Source: Heterohyrax brucei (Eukaryota > Chordata > Mammalia > Hyracoidea > Procaviidae). From it: DNA of 64,000 bases. The notes under the pieces were generated by a model. It was not told the DNA's origin and ran no database searches. It worked only from the letters and a program-made list of their open reading frames with translations. Of the stretch, positions 58,829 through 64,000 are shown piece by piece. The stretch lies in the NCBI GenBank assembly GCA_028571685.1, contig CM053164.1:42706501-42770500 (forward strand), written 5' to 3'. Position numbers and translations under genes: made by a program. Position 1 is the first letter of the stretch. Each line of letters begins with the position of its first letter.

Positions 58829-61257
58829 GGAGTTCTTTTGTTGCTCTGTCTCTACTTGTTTGAGTTGTAGGGTTAATTTTTTTATTTAGAAGCTTTCTTT
58901 TTGGATAGGTGCATTTATTGAGATAAATATACTTTTGAGCACTGCTTTTGCTGTCTCTCACAGGTTCTGGCAGGGTGTGTTTTCATTCTCATTTAACCCT
59001 ATGAATTTCTTCATTCCTTCCTTGATTTCTTCTATAACCCTGAATTTTTTGAGCAAGCCATTGTTCAGTTTCCATGTGTTTGATTTTTTTCTCTTGCCTT
59101 CTGTGCTGTTGATTTAGACTTTTAGGCCTTTATGGTCTGAAAAGATGCTTTGCAATATTTTGGTGCTTTGGATTTTGTTAAGGTTTGCTTTATGGCCTAG
59201 TGTGTGGTGTGTTCTGGAGAATGTTCCATGTGCACTGGAAAAGAAGGTATACTTGTCTGTTCTTGTGTATTCTGTATATGTGTGTGAGATCAAGTTGGTT
59301 GATCATGGCCTTTAGATGTCACAGGTCTTTATTGAGCTTCTTTCTGGGTATACTGTCCATCACCAAAAGTTGTATATTGAAGTCTCCCAAGTATTGTTGT
59401 GGAGCTGTCAACTTCACTTTTGAACTGTTACAGTTCATCTGATATTTTTAAAAGCCCTAATGTTGGGTGGGTAAATATTTCATATGGTTGTGTCCTCCTG
59501 ATACATTGCCTCTTTAAGCAGTATATAGTGATCTTCCATGTCAACTGTGGTGGATTTTACTTTAAAGTCGATTTTATCTGAAATTAATATTACCACACCT
59601 GCTCTTTTTTTTAATGTTGTTAGTCTGGTATATATTCTTCCATTCTTTGAGTTTCAGTTTGTATCTTTAAGGTGTGTCTGTAGGCAACATATAGATTGAT
59701 CCTGTTTGTTCTTTTTTTGATCCATTCTATTACTCTTTGTGTCTTTATTGGTGCATTTAATCCATTTACATTCAATGTAATTATTGATAAGTATGAATTT
59801 AGTACTGTTATTTTGGTGTCCTTTTGTGTATTGTTAGCAGTTTCTTTGTTGCACCTAATTTTCTGTGCTGAGTCGTTTGTCTTTATAGGTTTTCTTTTCA
59901 TTTTTTTCATTGTTGTCAGTTTTACATTTGTTCAGACTTCTTGATTTTGTGTGTTATTTTGCTGTGTAGGATTGTTCATTTCCTTTGTGGTTGCCTTAAT
60001 ATTTACCCGTAGCATTCTAAATTTAAACCATTCTTTAATTTCTTCATATCACCTTGACTTCCTTTCCATCTGAAAGATCTATTAATACATTAATTATTTC
60101 TGCTTATTAGTATAATGTTATCATTTGCGTACTGAGATCTTGGTTTCCCTGATTTTAGTGTTTTGGCTTTGGTTTATTTTTGTGGTTTCCCTATCTATGT
60201 TGATATCTAGATGTTCTGTTCTGCATTGTGTCCTTGAGTATACATCTGATTTTACTTATTTTTGAATCTAGAACTTCCTTCAGTGTTTCTTGTAATATCA
60301 CTTCGTTTTCTGCAAATTCTCTAAACTTGTGTCTATCTGGGAATGCCCTAATTTCACCATCATATTTGAGAGATAATTTTGTAGGTTATGTAGTTCTTAT
60401 CTGGCAGTTGTTTTGTTTTTTTTTTTTCCTTCAAGGCTTTGTATATGGCATCTCATTGCCTTCTTGCCAGCATGGTTTCTGCTGAGTAATCTGAGCTTAG
60501 TCTTATTGACTCTCCTTTGTAGATTATTTTTTGTTTAAGACTAGCTGCCTTTAAAAGTCTCTCCTTATCTTTAGTTATATAAGTTTGTTAATAATATGTC
60601 TTGGTGTCTTTCTTTTGGAACCTACTTTGTGTTGAGTTCTAGGAGCATCTAAGATATCTGTGAGATATCTTTCATGATATCATGGAAGTTTTCTGTCAAT
60701 TTATCATCAGCAATTCTGTATTCCCTTTTATCTTCACCTGTTCTGGTACACCATTGACTCATTAATTATCGCTCTTGATAGAGTCCCACATGACTCTTAA
60801 TTATTCTTCATTGTTTTAAATTCTGTTATCTGATTTTTCCTCAAATATGCTGGTGTCATTTGCTTTATCTTGAGTCTTACTAATTTTGCATTCTTTTGTC
60901 TCAGTTCTACTGCTTCGACTTTCTGTTGGATTGTCTAGTTTTATATTTTTATTGTTAATCTGCTCAATGTCAGATCATTGTTGCTTAAGTATTTCTTAGA
61001 GCCTGTTAATTTTTCAGTATGTTCTGCTGTACTTTGCCTAGCCTCCTTCCTGATGTCTTGAAGAGCTCTAAACATTTCTGTATTTTAGCTCCAGTAATTG
61101 TAGGAGGTCTTTTTCATCTGGAAAATATTTTGATTATGTGTTTTGTAAGTCTTCTGAAGCCATCATGATCTGATTCTTTAAACAATTTGAAATTGACTGT
61201 TGTCTCTGAGCCTTCAGAAAATTGTTGTAATTTATTTATGTTTGGTCATATTCTAAC

Positions 61258-61296
61258 GTGTGTGTGTGTGTATGTGTGTGTGTGTGTGTATGTATG
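61258..61296. repeat. TG-rich microsatellite, left of mariner insertion
   Basis: An interrupted (TG)n/(TATG) tract that seems to continue at 61843-61880 beyond the mariner element. Confidence 0.8.
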
Positions 61297-61842
61297 TGAT
61301 GTCTGACAATTAAGTTTGCAAACTAGTCTTAAGAAAAGTGCTGCATACATCACTGCAGAATATTATGGTCACCTTTGAAATACTCCTCTTGGGAAGCTAT
61401 GCACCAATACCAGCACCTAGTGCAACCTTCAAAGCAATTTTGGAACTCTTTTTCTGGAATGACCATCACAGCTGTTGTTGTATTACTGTTGATGTTGTGA
61501 ATGTCATCAAAATGTCTTCCTTTCAATATTTCCTTTATCTTTGGGTAAAGAAAAGAGTTATCGGGGGCCAGTTCAGGTGAGTAGAGAGAGTGCTAATACA
61601 GTTATTTGTTTACTAGCTAAAAACTGCTCCACAGATAACTGTATAGGTAAGTTCGTGACCTTGCCACTGTGTGCAATGGCTATTCAAGACAGAGTTCCAA
61701 AATTGCTTGGAAGGATGGACTTGGTGCTGGCATCAGCACATAGCTTCCTAAGGGGAGTAGTTTCAAGGTTACCGTAGTGATATCCAGCAATGAGGTATGC
61801 AGCACTTAGAACAATTAAGTCTGCAGACTTAATTAGACTTCA
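61297..61842 (-). mobile_element. mariner-derived foldback element, copy 3
   Basis: The left end is TGATGTCTGACAATTAAG and the right end is CTTAATTAGACTTCA. The left arm (TGCATACATCACTGCAGAAT, TGGGAAGCTATGCACC) is the inverse of the right arm (CACATAGCTTCCTAAGGGG, CCAGCAATGAGGTATGC). The core orientation equals copy 1. It is inserted in a TG-rich microsatellite within L1. Confidence 0.75.
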
Positions 61843-61880
61843 TATATGTGTGTGTGTGCGCGCGCATATATATAATTTAA
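61843..61880. repeat. TA/TG/CG microsatellite, right of mariner insertion
   Basis: The tract reads TATATGTGTGTGTGTGCGCG then CGCATATATATA. It is the other half of the TG-rich tract split by the mariner element. Confidence 0.8.
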
Positions 61881-62689
61881 TTTTTAGTCTTTAAATATCC
61901 AGATAGGCTAGTCATGTGAGGTAGTTTGATTATTAGAGCCTTAGAAATTCCAGTGAGCTGCCACTGGGTGGTTAGAGTTGTATTTAGCATGGCAGCCCAG
62001 TCAGTAATTGTGATTTATGTGGGCTCAGGTTGCTGATTGTGATCATGCTGAGAAAGGTCAGGGGAGTTCCCAGCTAAGGGGAGCTGGAAGGCCTTCTTTT
62101 TTCGTCCACCCCTCTTTGTTTCCCTCTCCAAGTCTTGGAGAATAGTTCAGGATGCCTGTAAGACATCCTGCTTCCAGTCAAGATAGTTCATTAGAGTTTG
62201 GCACCTGGTACACAGAGCAGAAGAGGAAGGGGAAAGCACTAGAGGAAGGGATAGAAAATCAGCCCATAGGAAAGACTCAAATCTGCACAAGTTTGCAAGT
62301 ACTTAGTTTAGTGATACTCAAATGGAAGTTCTCTCTGATTGTGTATGCATGCCATTGAAAGCTCAGCATCCCTGCTGAGAAACACATGCTCTGCTCACTG
62401 CATGCTGCTCTGTTCACAGCACTGCTGCCACCATGTAGGTCGCTCTACAGGATGTGGATTTAATTCTGGGTGAACTAGTTGCTTCTGGGCCTGCTCGTAC
62501 CTCCCTATTGCCCAGTCTGATCTCTCAGCTTTTTCCTGGATATTCAGGGCTCTTCTAATGTCTTATATAACCTGTTCAGTTGTTTTTCCGGTTCTTTGTT
62601 GTTAAAGAATTCACAATATGGGTTGACTACTCCACCATCTTAGTGCTGCCTCTATTTGGAATTTTAAATGAGACTAGCGTAGATAACAT

Positions 62690-63022
62690 TTTTCTATTGT
62701 TGTAAATATATATATAAAACATTTGCCAATTTAGTGTTTTTCACATGTGTGATGTAGTGGCATCAGTTACATTAATCATGTTGAGCACCCATCACCAGTA
62801 TCTGTTGCCAAATTTCTCATCATCATAAACAGAAACTCAGTGCTTCCTAATAAGCAGTGGCACCTCCTTCTTCCCTGGTAACTGATAATATGCTTTTGTC
62901 TCTATATATTTGTTTATACAAGATATTTCTTATTAGTGAGGTCATATAACATTTGTCTTTTTGTGGCTGACTTCACTCAGCATAATGTTTTCAGGGTTCA
63001 TCTCTCCTGTAGTATGTATCAG
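62690..63022 (-). mobile_element. old L1 3' UTR fragment, minus strand
   Basis: Blocks such as GTTGAGCACCCATCACCAGT and GTGGCTGACTTCACTCAGCA match old mammalian L1 3' ends in reverse. An AfroSINE interrupts it at 63023. Confidence 0.5.
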
Positions 63023-63187
63023 AAACCCTGGTGGCATAGTTGGTTAAGTGCTATGTCTGCTAACCAAAAGGTTGGCAGTTCAAATATGCCAGGTGCTCCT
63101 TGGAAACTCTATGGGTCACTTCTACTCTGACCTCTAGGGTTGCTATGAGTTGGACCTGACTTGACAGCTCTGGGTAGTGGTGGTGGG
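63023..63187 (+). mobile_element. AfroSINE with 15-bp TSD
   Basis: It runs from AAACCCTGGTGGCATAGTTG to GGTAGTGGTGG. Flanks TGTAGTATGTATCAG (63008-63022) and TGTAGTATATATCAG (63188-63202) differ at one base. Confidence 0.93.
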
Positions 63188-63236
63188 TGTAGTATATATC
63201 AGGAATTCATTTACATAGATAATATTTTAAATTATA

Positions 63237-63785
63237 CAAGGTCTGACACATCCACGGACTTAATTTTCCTAACTGCTGCATACCTCATTGCTGAATATCA
63301 TATGGTCACCTTCTAAGTACTCCTCTTGGGAAGTGATACACCAATGCCAATGCCTAGTCCACCCTTCAAAGCAATTTTGGAACTCTTTCTGGGATGGCCA
63401 TTGAGCACTGTGGCGTGGTGGCAAGTTCACGTACTTAGTTGTCTGTGAGGGAGTTTTTAGTCAGTAAACAAATAACTGTATTATAATACCTTCCTACTCA
63501 CCTGCTCTGGCCTGCAATGACTTTTTTCTTTTCCAAAGATGAAGTAAATATTGAAAATAAGACATTTTGATGACATTCAGGACATCAAAGTTAATAAATA
63601 ACAACAGCTGTGATGGCTATTCCAGAAAAAGAGTTCCAAAATTGCTTTGAAGGGTGGACTGAATGCTGGTGTCAGTGCATAGCTTCCCAAGGGGAGTACT
63701 TTGAAGGTGACCATAATGATATTCAGCAGTGAGGTGTGTGGCACTTTTTCTAGAATGAGTTCATGAACTTAATTGTCAATTCTCA
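63237..63785 (+). mobile_element. mariner-derived foldback element, copy 4
   Basis: The left end, CAAGGTCTGAC, follows TA (63235-63236) and the right end is followed by TA (63786-63787). The plus strand of the right half encodes the mariner transposase C-terminal region in decayed form (around AAAGAGTTCCAAAATTGC), and the left arm is its inverted copy. The core orientation matches copy 2. Confidence 0.78.
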
Positions 63786-63810
63786 TATCTTTATCTTAGA
63801 TACCAGAAAA

Positions 63811-64000
63811 GAATCTCCTCCCAGCCTCTTGTCATTAAGTCAGTTCTGACTTATGATGCCCCCGTGTGTTACAGAGGAGAACTGCTCCATACTGTTTTCT
63901 TGCCTATAATCTTTATGGAAATGATTCCTAGGCCTTTTTTTTCACAGAGCCACGGGGTCAGTTCAAACTGCCTACCTTTCAGTTAGCAACTGATTGCAAA
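63811..64000 (-). mobile_element. long-form AfroSINE, minus strand, cut by window end
   Basis: The sequence CATTAAGTCAGTTCTGACTT... then ACAGAGGAGAACTGCTCCAT is the reversed tail. Between this and the B-box-like part it keeps about 45 bases (CCTATAATCTTTATGGAAAT to the CAGAGCC stretch) that are missing from all other copies here. The head lies beyond the window. Confidence 0.7.

Larger units (their letters stand above)
45553..62660 (-). mobile_element. host L1 LINE, minus strand, dismembered by five insertions
   Basis: Collinear L1 pieces are 45553-45938 (ORF2 3' part), 53471-54908 and 58052-61296 (ORF2 RT and endonuclease, then ORF1), and 61843-62660 (5' UTR). Minus-strand ORFs include 59620-59910 (endonuclease start, IITLNVNGLNAPIKTQRVIE). 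The 5' end is near 62650 (CCACCATCTTAGTGCTGCC). Its 3' end is missing. Insertions are an AfroSINE, a whole L1, an RTE, another AfroSINE and a mariner element. Confidence 0.8.
36572..64000 (+). other. SLC4A1AP: SLC4A1AP intron 8 (incomplete in window)
   Basis: At least 27.4 kb follow the exon 8 donor without any further kanadaptin exon. The content is two minus-strand L1 complexes (about 37310-45150 and 45553-62660), an RTE, mariner copies, AfroSINEs and older L1 3' sequence. No acceptor followed by the expected Lys/Thr-rich kanadaptin sequence was seen. Confidence 0.75.

Noticed and set aside
36572-64000. Search for the next kanadaptin exons
   Set aside because: No splice-acceptor-flanked segment encoding the expected downstream kanadaptin sequence was seen. 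All longer ORFs there are repeat-derived.
1-64000. CRISPR array, operon, phage or other prokaryotic system
   Set aside because: The window is vertebrate nuclear DNA. Repeats are dispersed transposable elements and microsatellites without CRISPR-type spacing.

Overview
The window is mammalian nuclear DNA from an afrotherian, most likely a paenungulate (elephant, manatee or hyrax). The diagnostic evidence is at least a dozen copies or fragments of the tRNA-derived AfroSINE, nearly all lacking the middle segment, plus RTE/BovB-type LINEs whose 3' tail matches the SINE tail. Gene structure is eukaryotic, with GT-AG introns, an exon-1 CpG-rich region and AT-rich introns. Species cannot be fixed from the sequence alone.

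One protein-coding gene runs left to right: SLC4A1AP (kanadaptin), recognised from its FHA domain and the sequence of its later exons. I place eight coding exons: 686-1348, 7530-7725, 9313-9435, 21994-22054, 22383-22522, 35012-35172, 35934-36003 and 36385-36571. Their phases join without a break into 533 complete codons plus 2 nt. The remaining C-terminal exons are not in the window, so intron 8 is at least 27.4 kb. Bases 1-685 hold a divergent promoter with an ETS-type palindrome. A minus-strand splice donor near base 115 probably marks the first exon of SUPT7L, the head-to-head neighbour in other mammals.

Almost everything else is layered retroelement and transposon sequence. Intron 1 has L1 pieces and a double SINE insertion. 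Intron 3 has a long decayed minus-strand L1 carrying two MaLR LTRs, a mariner foldback element and an RTE copy. Intron 5 has four RTE structures, one split by mariner and MaLR insertions and one a probable twin-priming inversion. Intron 8 has two large minus-strand L1 complexes, one of them a host L1 interrupted by a nearly full-length L1 (itself carrying an LTR), a full-length RTE, a SINE and a mariner element.

I saw no novel enzymatic or defence system. The most informative material is insertion structure: target-site duplications, nesting order, inversion products and internally deleted derivatives. Repeat family names rest on recognition, not on a search, and most repeat boundaries are good to about 10-30 bases unless a duplication is quoted.
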